From: Thamnaconus septentrionalis
Taxonomy: Eukaryota > Chordata > Actinopteri > Tetraodontiformes > Monacanthidae
Assembly (NCBI GenBank): GCA_009823395.1
Contig: CM020513.1
Coordinates: 8,571,001 to 8,635,000 of the forward strand
Length of the DNA: 64,000 nucleotides
Reading direction: 5' to 3'
Shown: positions 11,233 to 22,927 of the stretch, in pieces
Layout: each line of letters opens with the position of its first letter
Numbering within the stretch: the stretch's first letter is position 1
The notes under the pieces: generated by a model
What the model saw: only the letters and a program-made list of their open reading frames with translations
What the model was told of the DNA's origin: nothing
Database searches by the model: none
Translations under genes and position numbers: made by a program

Positions 11233-14200
11233 TGTTTGCAGGCAGGCAGCATGGCAGGATCTGACACCAGTGACTAACTCATCAAGCAACGTTGCACCCT
11301 GGCATTTTTTTTGTTTGTCTGTTTTCCCTCCTCCTAGCATGCAAAAATGCATCTGTCTCCACCCAACATAGACGTGCAGTCACCACCCAACCCCACCCCA
11401 ACCCCACCCCACCCCAGCCAAACGTCCAGCTGTGGAGGTTACGCTCCTTGCAAGGACACAAACATGGCAGCCGGATCCTGGAGGGCAGGAGAGAGATTAA
11501 AATCCAGCCGCCGTTCAATCGTTATCTAATGTTTGCTTTCTCCATAAGCTGCTCGGCCCCCAGGACCTCGACTGCCTGTCATCTGACCGCCGCAGGCTGA
11601 GCGGCACGAAGCTGCCGTGACCGTTTTAAACTCCGAGATACAATGTTGGTGATTCACTCAAATCCAGCTGTGGCAGAGGCCGAACATATCAAAGCGAAAG
11701 CGTTTCAAAACAGAGACAAATTCCGTGCAAAACATTTAACCTGTGCTCATCGCTGACAATCGATTATGAATGTAAAAAGCAGACCTGAGAAGAAGCTCCC
11801 TTGTCACTCCCTTCTGACGGTCTTCTCTCGTCTGTCATTTTGCAAAAACAGCAGCTTTACGAGTGCTTGGTCATCCGCTGCTCTCTCTACTTCCCGCCCT
11901 TGCCTCGAGACAAACAGGCAGTACATAAAACAGGTTCCTGTTGTGGAATGAGAGCACACCTCGCACATTACACTGCTCAGCCTAAAGTGCGCTCCTGGCA
12001 CCGAAGATGTGCGTGACAATTGAAGTTTGTAAGACACTTTGGAGATATACCAGTGAAATCTCAGGTCTGTCTGGGCTGGGACAGCTTCCTACACTGAAGT
12101 AAAAGCAATTGTAAATGTAGAAGTCTGTCCCCTTCTTCACTCTTAAATGGCAAAAACAACAATTAAACGCAAGTGTAAAATTCTTTCCAGAACAGCCGAC
12201 AGCGTATAAAAACTCTACTGCGACATTTGACTTGCAAGTAGCGAAAACAAACGTTTAAAAGCTGAAGCTAAGATGTTTGTTTTGGGATGAACGTAAAGTA
12301 GAAAGCACTCTGAGAAAACACCGGGGGGGCTCATATGACCCCGAGGTTGAGAGGCCCACAAGATTGAAGTCATTACCAGTGATTTAGGGAATGTGCCAGT
12401 GAAGCCCCTGGCAGCTCAACTGGTCCCTGGTCTGATGCTGATATACGGCTCTAAAAATCTACTAAATTTATTTGTACATGGTGCTTTTCTTTTTTTCCCC
12501 CCAGTAATCATTAGCTTCTGCAGCAGTGTCGCTGATGTGCAAACTCAAGGACACAGACACAGTGACGGACATGTGCCTTGATAAAAGCCGGCAGTCAGCC
12601 TCTACGCTGACGCTGCTGTGATTTATTCATTCTTTTTAGGACAAGCGACAAGTGGACTGGATTGACTTCCTGGTGATGATGATGACGACGGTGATGGCGT
12701 CGGAGGATTAAGAGGGTTATTTTGAGGGGCCTTCCTCGGCCTGGACGACACTCCCGTCTCTCGTGTCAATGCGATGGCGCAGGGATGCACATATTCCGAC
12801 CGGAGCGTGCTTACATAACAGGGGGGAGGGCACGGCTACGAAGCGTTAACGTGCCCCGACAAGGCCGAGGCAGTGGCTCTCGCAGCAGCTTGTCCCTAGC
12901 ATATCATCGGAAATTGTAGCGACATCAACTCTGAGCATCGGTGCCCAAAAGCTCGGCGACAGTTTCGGAGAAGATGATGGAAAATATAGACGTAATCAGG
13001 AACGGCCTGACCTTCCAACCGCCACATTTTATCTCACAAGGATGGAAGAAATGGAACGTCTGTGACGGCTGATGGGAAAGTGTAGCGCTGATGCTGTGAC
13101 CGGGTAGTACTAGTACGTGCAGGGGAGCCCCTTGCTCCCCCACCAGCATCGACATCAGTGACCCCCGACAGACATACTTCCCCTCCCATTTCTCTTCACC
13201 GTCTGAGAACTGCCAGTTTTGTTCGTGCCAAATGAAGTGTGCATGATATTAAGGTCACAGTCGTCCTTATTGTACTGTGGCGCGTCAGACAAAAGCGTTG
13301 TGAGAGCGGGCCGAACAATGCACTTCACTTAGACTACAGTCCATACACTTAAGACTAATCAGCGCAGTAAAGATTTAATTAACTGTTTCCCCGAGAGGAT
13401 AGACCTCATTAATAAACAGATGCATTTCCACTCTGCGATTCTTCTTTTTCCCACGTGTAAAACACAGAAAAATGTATCATTAATACTTTTCTAACCATTT
13501 TAAGCTCTTATTCAATAAGATTACCAGATTCCAGGATGAATTAAAACATAAGTACAGTACTATAGAACCGCTTCGAGATGGCTCGAAGTGAAGAATATGG
13601 GCCTCTTGCTCGCCACTGCACGCTCGCACGCCAACATCCGCAGCTCGTATCGCAACGCTGAAGCCGCCTGAACGCCACAGAAACGACGGCGACGGATGGA
13701 AAGGTCCTTACCGCAGAGCCACGTCCCGCTTCCACTTTCAAACATAACACCCAAGTTGTTGGAGATAAAGTGGTCGGCGTTGTCTATCACTCGCGCTCGG
13801 AGTGCGCACGCACGCAGCTGTCAAACTAATGGGAGCTTTCACTTTGCTCTCATTGGCTCAGGCCCGCCAGCTGCACCGCCTCCTCCCTCATCTTTCAGCC
13901 ACTCCCTCCTCCGTCTCTCCCTCTCCCTCTCCCTCACCCTGCCCCTCTCCCTCTCTCTCTCTCTCTCTGCTCACCCCTCCGCCGCTCACCGCGGCCCGGC
14001 TGATCATCTGTTCGTCTTCCGTGACGTAACACAAAGTGATAATGCATCTTTGTCCGGCACCAGCAAACTGTGCGACCGCATCATTGTGCGAGAAAAACCG
14101 GGCAGAGCATCCAGACTATGATGTAATGGCGGTCAAGCGGCGGCTAACATGTCACGTGACCGCTCCCATCAGCATGACCTCGTTCATAGGAAGAGATCTG

Positions 14201-17200
14201 TGGCTGGATGGCCCACTTATTACAACACTGGGGGTAAAAAAAGGTGCAGTTTGAAAAGTCTAATTGATGTGATGACATGAAAATGGGGGTCACTGGGAGC
14301 GACTTCATTATGCGCCTTCCCCAGTCACTCATTGAGGTCCAAAGACGGCACTCAAAATGTTATTGAACACTAATGTATTGTTAAGTATCACAGTGTCCAC
14401 CAAATGGACCCTTGCAGGTCTGTAATGAAACAATACAGGCACTGATATTCAGGATCTGTTCGCTTTTAGGGCTTTAGAAAATGAAAAAAGAAGTGTGCCG
14501 TCTTTGGACATCAATGAATGTCTATGAGTGACCGTGGCCAAGGAAGGCACTGGGTGCAGTGGTGGGGTTCTGACAACAAGTCAATATGTGCCTTCATCAG
14601 AGTGAGACTCTGTTGTCCAGACATATTGAGAAAGGAAGCCCTGGCGGTCATTACTTTAGATAGACAAGTAAACAGCACAATTGCATTGCTTTTGGTGTTC
14701 ATCTGCTGAATGGTTCCCAATACTGTCAAAGTCAGAGAGCAGAAGTCAGGTATGATTAAATATTGTTCTTCTTTATCTAATCTGCTGTCCGCTTGGGTTC
14801 CACAATGAGGAAAACAATAAAAAAAATGTTGTGGAAACTCTGCCCTACACTATAAATGTAGCAAAGCATCGTGAAGTGTGACTGACACAACTGTAAAACA
14901 CAATAGCTGGTGTAAAATCACCATAGTTTGCGACAATTTTAATTATATAATAATGATGCAGGGTTATTTCTGCTTAATCCAAAATGTGCTGTGCATTTTA
15001 ATCTGTTGTATAACGATGTGTTTTCATTTGTAGAAGGCGAGAGGAGGAGCAGGACTGTGCAGCATCTGCACAGAGAGCTCACTGCCGCCCTCATCAGGCT
15101 GTTGTGGATTTGTTGCATGCAGATTCCAAACACCCTAACTTGCTTACAAAAATACTGACATATGAAATAGGACTATATGCATTTGGATAACATAATATAA
15201 ACTATGCGATGTGACTGTGCTACAGTGTGATACACAAGTGTAAGGACTAATGATGTAAATTATCGATTAATTCATTAATTGTTAGTTGATTGAACTTATC
15301 GATTGATTAACGATTAATTGATAAGCAGCGATTTTTTTCCTGAGAACCTAAATTTCACAATGAAAATGTGTAAAGAACACATTATTTAACCCATAAATAA
15401 TGTCCAATGTTACATGTAAACATTTATCCTCTGACTTTAAATTGACTTCTAATGGTTAAAGAAAAAAGTTGTTTAAAAGTAACTTGGTGAATTGCTCTTT
15501 CCTGCCGCTACACTATTATTATGATATTAACTACCCGTGTAAAAAAAAAATAAAATCAATTAACGACAAATTTAATTTTATCCATTAAACTCTTAATCGG
15601 CAATTAATCAATAATCGATTAATTATTAACATCCTTAGTAAGGACATGAGAATTTTTCATTAGCCAATGATTAAAGCTACTCACCCATCCCCCTTGCTGC
15701 AGGATGAAGTCAGACTCATTCTCCTCCAAGAAACGCACCCCGAGTTGCAACAGCGTCGTCAGTGACTGACCCTCGCTTTGTAAAGCCTGGAGCAGCACCA
15801 AAGACACCAGCACCTGGGACAGAGAAGGTGAGCAGGAGGAGGATGGAGCAAATGGCAAAGCAAACGGTGCACTTTAAAAATGTCCTGTCCAACAGTTAGT
15901 CGTCCAAATCAGGGTTCCGCGTGAAGGAAACTAGTCGTGCTCACCTTGTTCCAACCTTCCTGTGTGTGCATGGAGAGACGAGCCGTTGCTTCTCTGAACC
16001 TCTGGTAGTCAAGAGGCCTGAGATATAGACATCTTTGTTAAGCAGCTAGTCTATCTGCAAAAACATCTGCAATAAAGCCATGGATAATTTACAACCACTA
16101 TCAGGATCATATTTTTTTTTAACAGAGCTGTTCAAGCCAAAAGAAGATTTGTCCTCTGGCAAAGACTAAGCACACATGGAAGCACACACGTTCACATGGA
16201 AAATACATTCGTGACTCGTATCTCATATTGTCACACACACATGCTGCGACTTCCTGAAATGATCTGATTTCCTGTGAGGGACCATATCATACTGATGCTC
16301 TCCAAGCGGTTAAAGCTGTCTGAAGACGGAGGTCAAAGACACAGTGATGAGTTACGTTACAGTTACAAGGTTGCCGGTACAACCACAGCCTTATCTGGTT
16401 CCTACAGAGAAACTCCACTTGTGTTTCTGGTACAGATGGACATTTATGATGAAAGAAAGTCACGTTTTAAGAAATATTTAAGTTTTGTTTGCAATTTAAT
16501 TATAAAATATTCTTAATTATTTTAATGCTGATGTCTTTTAGAATATCCATTTAATTCTAATTCTATATTTTAAAAGGTGTAAAGTACTGAGTTACCAAAA
16601 CTGAGAAGTGTTGGTATTTTTTTTTTAGTGAATTGGTTTAATATTTGTGTGTTCTCTTGTTGTTTACATTTCTTTCTTTATTAGAAATGAACGACTACTT
16701 TTGACTCCTTGTCCGCAAAACAGTCAAATCTAATTCATATGATGAAGAGGAAACGAAAAAATAACTCAAAAGGTGATAAATGTTGCAACTGTATTGATGG
16801 GGCCGAGCCAGGATGAGTGTTTCAAGCTCAGGTAAAAGTTTATCAAATCCTTTGTTTACATTCAATTTGGCCCTTTTACTTCATTTGACAGTGTGACTGT
16901 AAAGTTCAACAGTTCATTTAAAATAAACTTAACCGAACTGACTGTATAAACATTGACTTTGCCATTCCTAGATTATAACTCAACCTGTTGCCACACACAC
17001 CTTTCTTTTCTATCACATTTTTTTTATTTTACACAGGCTGCATACGGCATAAAACACACAAGTCAGTTCTAAATAGTGCAACAACTTGGATTCGTGGCCA
17101 ATATTGCGTTCCAGACACTGTGGAAAATAACATTCATCTTGCAGCGGTGATGCAGCACCTTGGTTAGGACGAACTAAACACAATTGATGTGAACTGACCC

Positions 17201-20050
17201 TGCGAGGAGCTCGCCAACGGCTTCCGCGAGCCGCGTGTCCAGCTCTTTGGCCACCCGGTCGCCCGCTGCAGCCAGGCAGTCTTCAACCGAGCTCTCTGGG
17301 TCGGCCGGGTTAAACACTGGTGATGAGAGGCGGTCAAAGCCGGTAGTAGAAAAGGCTGCAAACACACGGGAAGAAAAGAGAGTGTGAAGCTGACACGAAG
17401 AACCGCTAGGGGTGCGGGTCTCTGGCACTTGCACGTGCACTTACAGGAAGCGATTTCATCTTCCAGTTGCCTCAACGCCTCCCCGATTTCTGCCTTGATC
17501 AGCAGGTTTCTTTCTCGATCAGTTTCGGCATCTCCTTCGAAAACAAGGTTTTCACAAAATATTCGGTTAGAGGCCGTTGTGCGTAGGTCAGTATCAAGGT
17601 TCAAGGTTCTTTATTTGTCATTTGTACATGAAACAGACATTCCAGGCACATTGGCACAGGCACAAAAAAAATAAATAAATAAATAAAGGAAATCTTGTGC
17701 GGTGTACCCCGAGTCGGCAGTCTTATAGTAAAAAAAGAAAGAATATAATAAGAATATAATAGATTTTTATATATATATATATATAAATGTCAGGAAAACT
17801 GGTTTGAGCAACAAAGTTGACTTAAATCAAATGGCCGCCATAAACAATAGATGGCATATGTACCAGCAGGATGTAACTTACTACTACTATAGTACTAGTA
17901 GTCGTACTAGTACTATAGTAGTAATAATATATTGACTACATTTTCAAAGCCCCAACAGAATCCACTCACTTAGATACATAGAATAGTTTTTTTTTTAATT
18001 AGGGCAATTATTTCATGTCGCCTGACGTGATCACTGTTTGCGGTCAGCTGAATCTTTTCTGCATGTATTCCTGCAGAAACAGATGGATGAATGGATTGAT
18101 ATTACTAAAGTGGGAGCTCTGGGTGTCAGGTGGGACGGCTGAGAAACAGCAGATGGTTACACGGTTGGCGGGTCACTAAAGAGAGCTCCTTTGCAGCGGT
18201 AGGTTGAGGATCTGCCCAGCAAGCTCAGCATCTCTGTATTGCCTCAAACATTTCCTCCACTGCTCAAAAACCAGTAAGAATACAGAGAAAACCATCCCTT
18301 CAAAACACTGCTTTATCTTCCAATGGTCTCCAAATTATTTATGAGGTTGAGTCTGAAACACTTTAGACTTACAAATTAATTTAACAATTATTAAAAAGGG
18401 CAACAATTACTGTGATTAAAAATGACAAATTCATAAATTTAACCTGATCTTTATTCATTTTTTTTTATTTTTTATTAATTTGTGTTAAAACAAAAAAAGT
18501 TAAACTCACATTTTTCAATACAAAAAAGGGAGAGGACACCAGTATTTCTTCATCGATGGACACCTCCCCGGCCCTGAGTGTTGGTTTTTCCGGCTTGGTG
18601 CTGTTTTAGCTCTGAGCCGCACAACTAGTCTGCCTACTGTGTTGCTTCAGTCCATTGGTGTGCGAGTGATCCAGTGGTGATTACACATGACAGCTTGTCA
18701 GAAATTGGACCAGGTCAGGCGGAAAACAGGGATCAAACAATCCTCTGCCTTTGTAGGCACGTTTCACACACGCATATGGCAATAAAAAGGGACAGGAAAT
18801 GCGGGGAATTTCCCGTCTCTCTCTCTCTCCTATCTTTTTTTTCTAAGTCAAATCTCTCTTCCTCCTTTTTTTTTTTTTTTGCTAAAATAGCTAACATGTT
18901 GTTTCCAGTCTGTTCTACTCACGTCTGGCGACAGGGAGAATGAGGAACCCGCTCGAAAGACATAACTGTCGTACATTCCTGTTTGATTTCTTCACTGAGG
19001 CCAAGGAATTGCCGGCGACTTTACGAAAGATATTACAATATGCTTGATATCGCGGAACACATTGCGTATATACGACACCTTTTCACCAGAGAAACCATAA
19101 AAAAAAGTCATGCATGCTATTTATCCAGCTGAGCAGACATTGAGTACTAAGCAGTGTAACGTGAATGGAAAAGTTTAATTCTACACGTCAAGGACAACAA
19201 GAACTTGCCGCTGTATTTGCAACACTTGCTAAAAGTTTACAAGGAGAATTAATGTCACATTGCATAGTTTAAAATAAGTTGGTTTCTCAAGATCCCTGAT
19301 TTGATTATTTATTTATTTATTTTTACCTATAACAGTTTTCTGTTAGCTTTCTCAGCACAGCACATTAATTAAATAATGAATGTGTAAGAAACAAATGTGG
19401 AAAAACAGTTGAAATAAACTCTCCCTAGTGTGTCTTTCTTTCCGATTGCTAGAGACACAGGGGAACCATATGAATAGCAGATGTAAGCCTAAGGCCATGG
19501 CATGAGGCTGCCATAACATTCTCAGTGCAGACAGTGAAGATAACAAATTCTTCAAAAGTCGGATTGAGAGAAATGTCCCTGGGCTTGTGCGCAGTATGCA
19601 CTTATGTACACAGGCCATTCATATCTGGGAGCGTTACAGGCCAACAACAATGTTCACAACAGTGTCAGACAAGGCCTCAATGAGTACTCAACATACACAC
19701 GCCAAACATTTGAGTGCCACGCATGGGCTCACGTGTCTATTTCTGTATCCTGTGAATGCACAAGTGTGGCGAAGCCATAAACCAGGGTGCCCTTGGCAAT
19801 GGTTCACTCGGGTTATAGGCAGTATGCTGTTTCAGGACATGGGGACATCTCCCGCACTCACGAGACAAAAACTTTTAGCTTAGATTTGATTAGCTGAAAA
19901 GTTCCAACCTTGACCTGCGGCTTGTCCCCGAGATTTAACAGGCAGCATTCCCAGGTAGCTGAGCACAATGTACTTGGTTTCATAGTGGAAATCCTCAGGC
20001 ACAGTGGTGGAGGCGATGGAGGCGGAAGGGGTGGAGCCCGAGGCAGCCAT
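9326..20050 (-). CDS. bcl2l13: BCL2-like 13 (Bcl-rambo), mitochondrial outer-membrane mitophagy receptor
   Basis: BCL2L13 is tail-anchored in the outer mitochondrial membrane. It promotes mitochondrial fragmentation and mitophagy by binding LC3 and is regarded as the vertebrate counterpart of yeast Atg32. Coding exons in transcript order: 20050-19915, 17534-17445, 17355-17199, 16017-15945, 15813-15685, 10369-9326; 542 aa (human 485). The N-terminus [14 protein letters not shown] is almost identical to human. [44 protein letters not shown] and ILQQGGW cover the BCL2-like fold. The long last exon has [17 protein letters not shown], the LC3-interacting SWAQV (W264, V267), [11 protein letters not shown] and [13 protein letters not shown] Pro/Glu/Ala-rich stretch follows, then a tail anchor at about 520-538 ending in YRRK. 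The second coding exon's acceptor (GAAG at 17535-17538) is weak but is the one that keeps frame. The start is by homology to human. Confidence 0.88.
11171..11228. repeat. (TG)29 microsatellite
   Basis: Uninterrupted TG dinucleotides inside the large bcl2l13 intron. Confidence 0.95.
15248..15637 (-). mobile_element. hAT-like non-autonomous DNA transposon, copy 1
   Basis: A 390-bp AT-rich element flanked by the perfect 8-bp direct repeat GTAAGGAC (15240-15247 and 15638-15645). The ends are inverted (TAATGATGTAAAT against TAAGGATGTTAATA read from the other side) and continue into ATCGATTAATTG-type subterminal repeats. The interior shares long blocks, including AAAGTCAGAGGATAAATGTT on the minus strand, with copies at 43241 and 49565, but in the opposite orientation. 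An 8-bp duplication and TAGGGATGT-like termini fit the hAT superfamily. No coding capacity. It ends 39 bases from the splice donor of the bcl2l13 exon at 15685-15813. Confidence 0.8.
17585..17700. mobile_element. Retroelement-like 3' fragment
   Basis: TCAAGGTTCTTTATTTGTCATTTGTACATG followed by AAATAAATAAATAAATAAA resembles the 3' end of a dispersed fish retroelement (memory-based; family not assigned). It lies in the first coding intron of bcl2l13, just upstream of the exon at 17445-17534 in transcript terms. Confidence 0.35.
17882..17923. repeat. Perfect 19-bp inverted repeat (hairpin, 4-base loop)
   Basis: The left arm TACTACTATAGTACTAGTA (17882-17900) and the right arm (17905-17923) are exact reverse complements, separated by GTCG. 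It lies in a bcl2l13 intron. It may be a remnant of a palindromic repeat or a cruciform-prone site. Confidence 0.9.
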
Positions 20051-20114
20051 TGATCAGACCCCTGTCAGACTCTCAGGCACATAAGGTCTTGAAGGTTAAA
20101 GCTGGACGTCTTAC
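20051..20114 (-). other. bcl2l13: 5' UTR part of the bcl2l13 start-codon exon
   Basis: In transcript direction a good acceptor (TCCTCCCCTAG) ends at 20115, so the exon carrying the ATG at 20050 probably starts at 20114 with about 64 bases of leader. A further non-coding exon upstream is suggested by a donor at 20975/20976. Confidence 0.45.
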
Positions 20115-20975
20115 CTAGGGGAGGACACAACCAACCATTATTATCATTATTATTACACGTTTTGAACATGTAGAAGTTCATTAGCAAAAAACTGTCCAAA
20201 AATAAAGGGTGACAATTCTAAAAAATAGTAAATAAAAGAAAAAAAAATAGAATAGAATAGAAATCACACAATGAAACCTACAGCATGGCTAATATAGACT
20301 AAAAGTGTGAAGGCCCAAATCATGTGTGAACACTATGTTCCCAGATCCGCTATTCAACTTACAAAACACACGTGGTGCAAAGAGGGGCGTGACCCCTCTG
20401 CAAATTGAGGATTTTTCTTGTCGGAAATGTTATTTTATAATGTAAAAACAAAAATCTTGTGTAATGCGCAGGTAATAATTCAATGTTTCAGATTTTTGCG
20501 GACAGTAAAAGTCCGAGTTTGCGAATACAGCCTGCTCAGGAGATGAGGTCACACCATGCGGGCCTGAAGTGATTCTCTGCTTCTATAGCAAACGGCAGAA
20601 ATGAATTTTCAAGAATGACATATTAACAAAAATATGGACCCTTCCTGTTTTCGGAGGGGGTCGTAATCAAATTACAATTATTTATTAATTTCAATTGCAT
20701 GTAGTTCACTAGCTTATTGTCATTCAGCATTAAATTCGCGCATGGCTCTAAAACTCTGAAACTTTCACCCCCAATTTGCACTATTAAAAACATTAACCTA
20801 TTATTTTAATTTCACGTCTGCGACACAACAAAGTCACGCATGACAGCAACATCTCAGCGCACGTCCAAAGCTATTACGTATGCTAGCTTAATATAACACC
20901 TTTAATAGTGCTGCTGCTATTCCCGGAGACCCCAACAAAGCATAAACTTAAATTGAGGATTTTTTTCTCTCCTAC

Positions 20976-21153
20976 CGTCCTTGTCCAAAGGCAACCAGGT
21001 GCTGACAGACGACAAGTTTAATGGATAATTGTTACAGCTCCCGATGGCAGTGACGTGAACAGAGGAAAGAGCCGAGAGACCACCACTGGCAGCCTGCAGT
21101 AGCAGCACTAGCAGCGTGCTTAAAGCTACACAAGCCAGCGAGAGTGTGGTCAC
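20976..21153 (-). other. bcl2l13: Possible non-coding first exon of bcl2l13 with an upstream ORF
   Basis: A minus-strand donor (GGACG then GTAGGA) lies at 20976/20975, with an open frame upstream that starts at 21153 with MTTLSLACVALSTLLVLLLQ, a signal-like hydrophobic stretch. If spliced to 20114, the frame hits a stop before the bcl2l13 ATG, so it would be an upstream ORF and not an N-terminal extension. The exon itself is inferred from the splice site and position only. Confidence 0.3.
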
Positions 21154-21638
21154 ATTTCCTGGTGCAGCATCAAAATAAAATTGTCAGTGCGGGTTTTTTT
21201 TTTGTTTATTTGTTTTTGTTGTATTTGTAGCGCCAGTGTAGTAAAACGTTAAGCGACCAAACCAATCGACAGATTGACAGTTTGAAATTCTGAATCAGGT
21301 TAAAAGAATATTCAACGAAATCATAGAAAGTACACGGTGAACAACAGTATCAAATTGGTATAAAGTTTAAAAATAATTCACGTTTTAAAGTCAAAAGATA
21401 AAAACCCAAAGCTTTTACATATAACTGTACCCAAATTAAGTGAGTAAACCTGACAGTTAAGGACTTGGCCAATGGAACGCACGTTTTATTTTGAAATTTA
21501 CAACGACTTATTTTGTTCCGTCGCCTGTGTCGAACTCATCGTGAACCGTCAAAGAATTGGGAAAAGTACATAACAGTACCGTAGAAGCGGTTCCAAACAC
21601 TTGCTTGAACGCGTTAGTAAAGTCGTCAACGATTCGAT
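21154..21638. promoter_or_regulatory. Shared head-to-head promoter region of bcl2l13 and atp6v1e1
   Basis: The two genes diverge from this interval of less than 0.5 kb. It contains CCAAT on the plus strand within ACCAATCGAC (near 21262) and GGCCAATGG (near 21470). No TATA box stands out for either gene, as expected for housekeeping promoters. Confidence 0.4.
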
Positions 21639-22851
21639 ATGGCGCTCACCGACGCTGACGTACAGAAGCAGGTAAGTTGAACGTACCTGTTGTCTTAAAC
21701 TGGCTTTTAAAATGCTCGATTTCAGGAACGTTATCATGTTGACTGACTTTATCTGTCGGTAGTGTAACGTGAAGCGGAACAAGCGTTGACGCTAGCTGCT
21801 AAAGCATGAATCACCGTTGTATTCAATGTGAATTTGTGTGGTAAAAGGACACAAGGGATATGGGAAAGTTAGGTATTAATTCAGCTGTGGTTGTGGTTAT
21901 TTGGAGACAGCAAGGTACTTTAAAGTCTTTGCTAAGTAAACAACAGTCTTTTATTACATGCTTTCTTTGTAATGTGTTGGTATACTTGAATTTTTAAAGT
22001 CGTAACTATGTAAAGTGTAAAAGTTGAATGAGTGAATTTGAATGACCGTGCTACTTTTCACCAATTGTGTTGTTTCTCCATGGCAGATAAAGCACATGAT
22101 GGCCTTCATTGAACAAGAGGCCAAAGAGAAGGTTGAGGAAATTGATGCTAAGGTAAATTGAAGCCTTTCCGTCTCTTGGTCAGTCTTGTGATTTAGATTT
22201 GTCTTGTCTCTATATGCTTTTTTTTTCCTCATGTTTTTTTCTTCCCTTTTTCAGGCAGAGGAGGAGTTCAACATTGAGAAGGGTCGCCTGGTGCAGACTC
22301 AGCGCGTGAAGATCATGGAATACTATGAGAAGAAGGAGAAGCAGATTGAGCAACACAAGAAAATGTTAGCTTGTGTCTGTTTATTCTGATTCGGGTCACA
22401 GACTTGCAGCTCTTAGAATGTTTGTCATCATGTTCTCACCGTTTACTAACCTTGTCCTCCCAGATGTGCCTCCTTTTTCCTTCACTGAATTTATTTATTA
22501 GGAACTCTAAACCGACAGACCTTTTATTTTGAAGTCCTTTATGCATGTCAACTGCTAATTCACTACGAGGCACTTTCATCCATTTTCTCAGCCAGATGTC
22601 CAACCTGATGAACCAGGCGAGACTAAAGGTGCTAAAGGCGCGTGACGACATGATCACGGTTAGAAATCAATTACTTCATTTTACATGTGCCAACAATTGC
22701 TGCCATAAATAGTCAGCTCATTGAAAAGTCACTGGAATGGAAATTAAATTGGTAATGGACTATTATTTCTAAAAGATGTATAATGACTTTGAATGATTAT
22801 TTTAACCTTGCTCTTTTTCTGACTGATTGTGACAGTGTGTTGACTAATAAT

Positions 22852-22927
<76 letters not shown>

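Larger units (their letters stand above)
10370..15684 (-). other. bcl2l13: bcl2l13 large intron before the last exon
   Basis: 5.3 kb without recognisable exons. It contains a 58-bp TG microsatellite (11171-11228), a GC- and CpG-richer block at about 13560-14050, and a complete hAT-like element (15248-15637). The rest shows nothing I can name. Confidence 0.55.
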
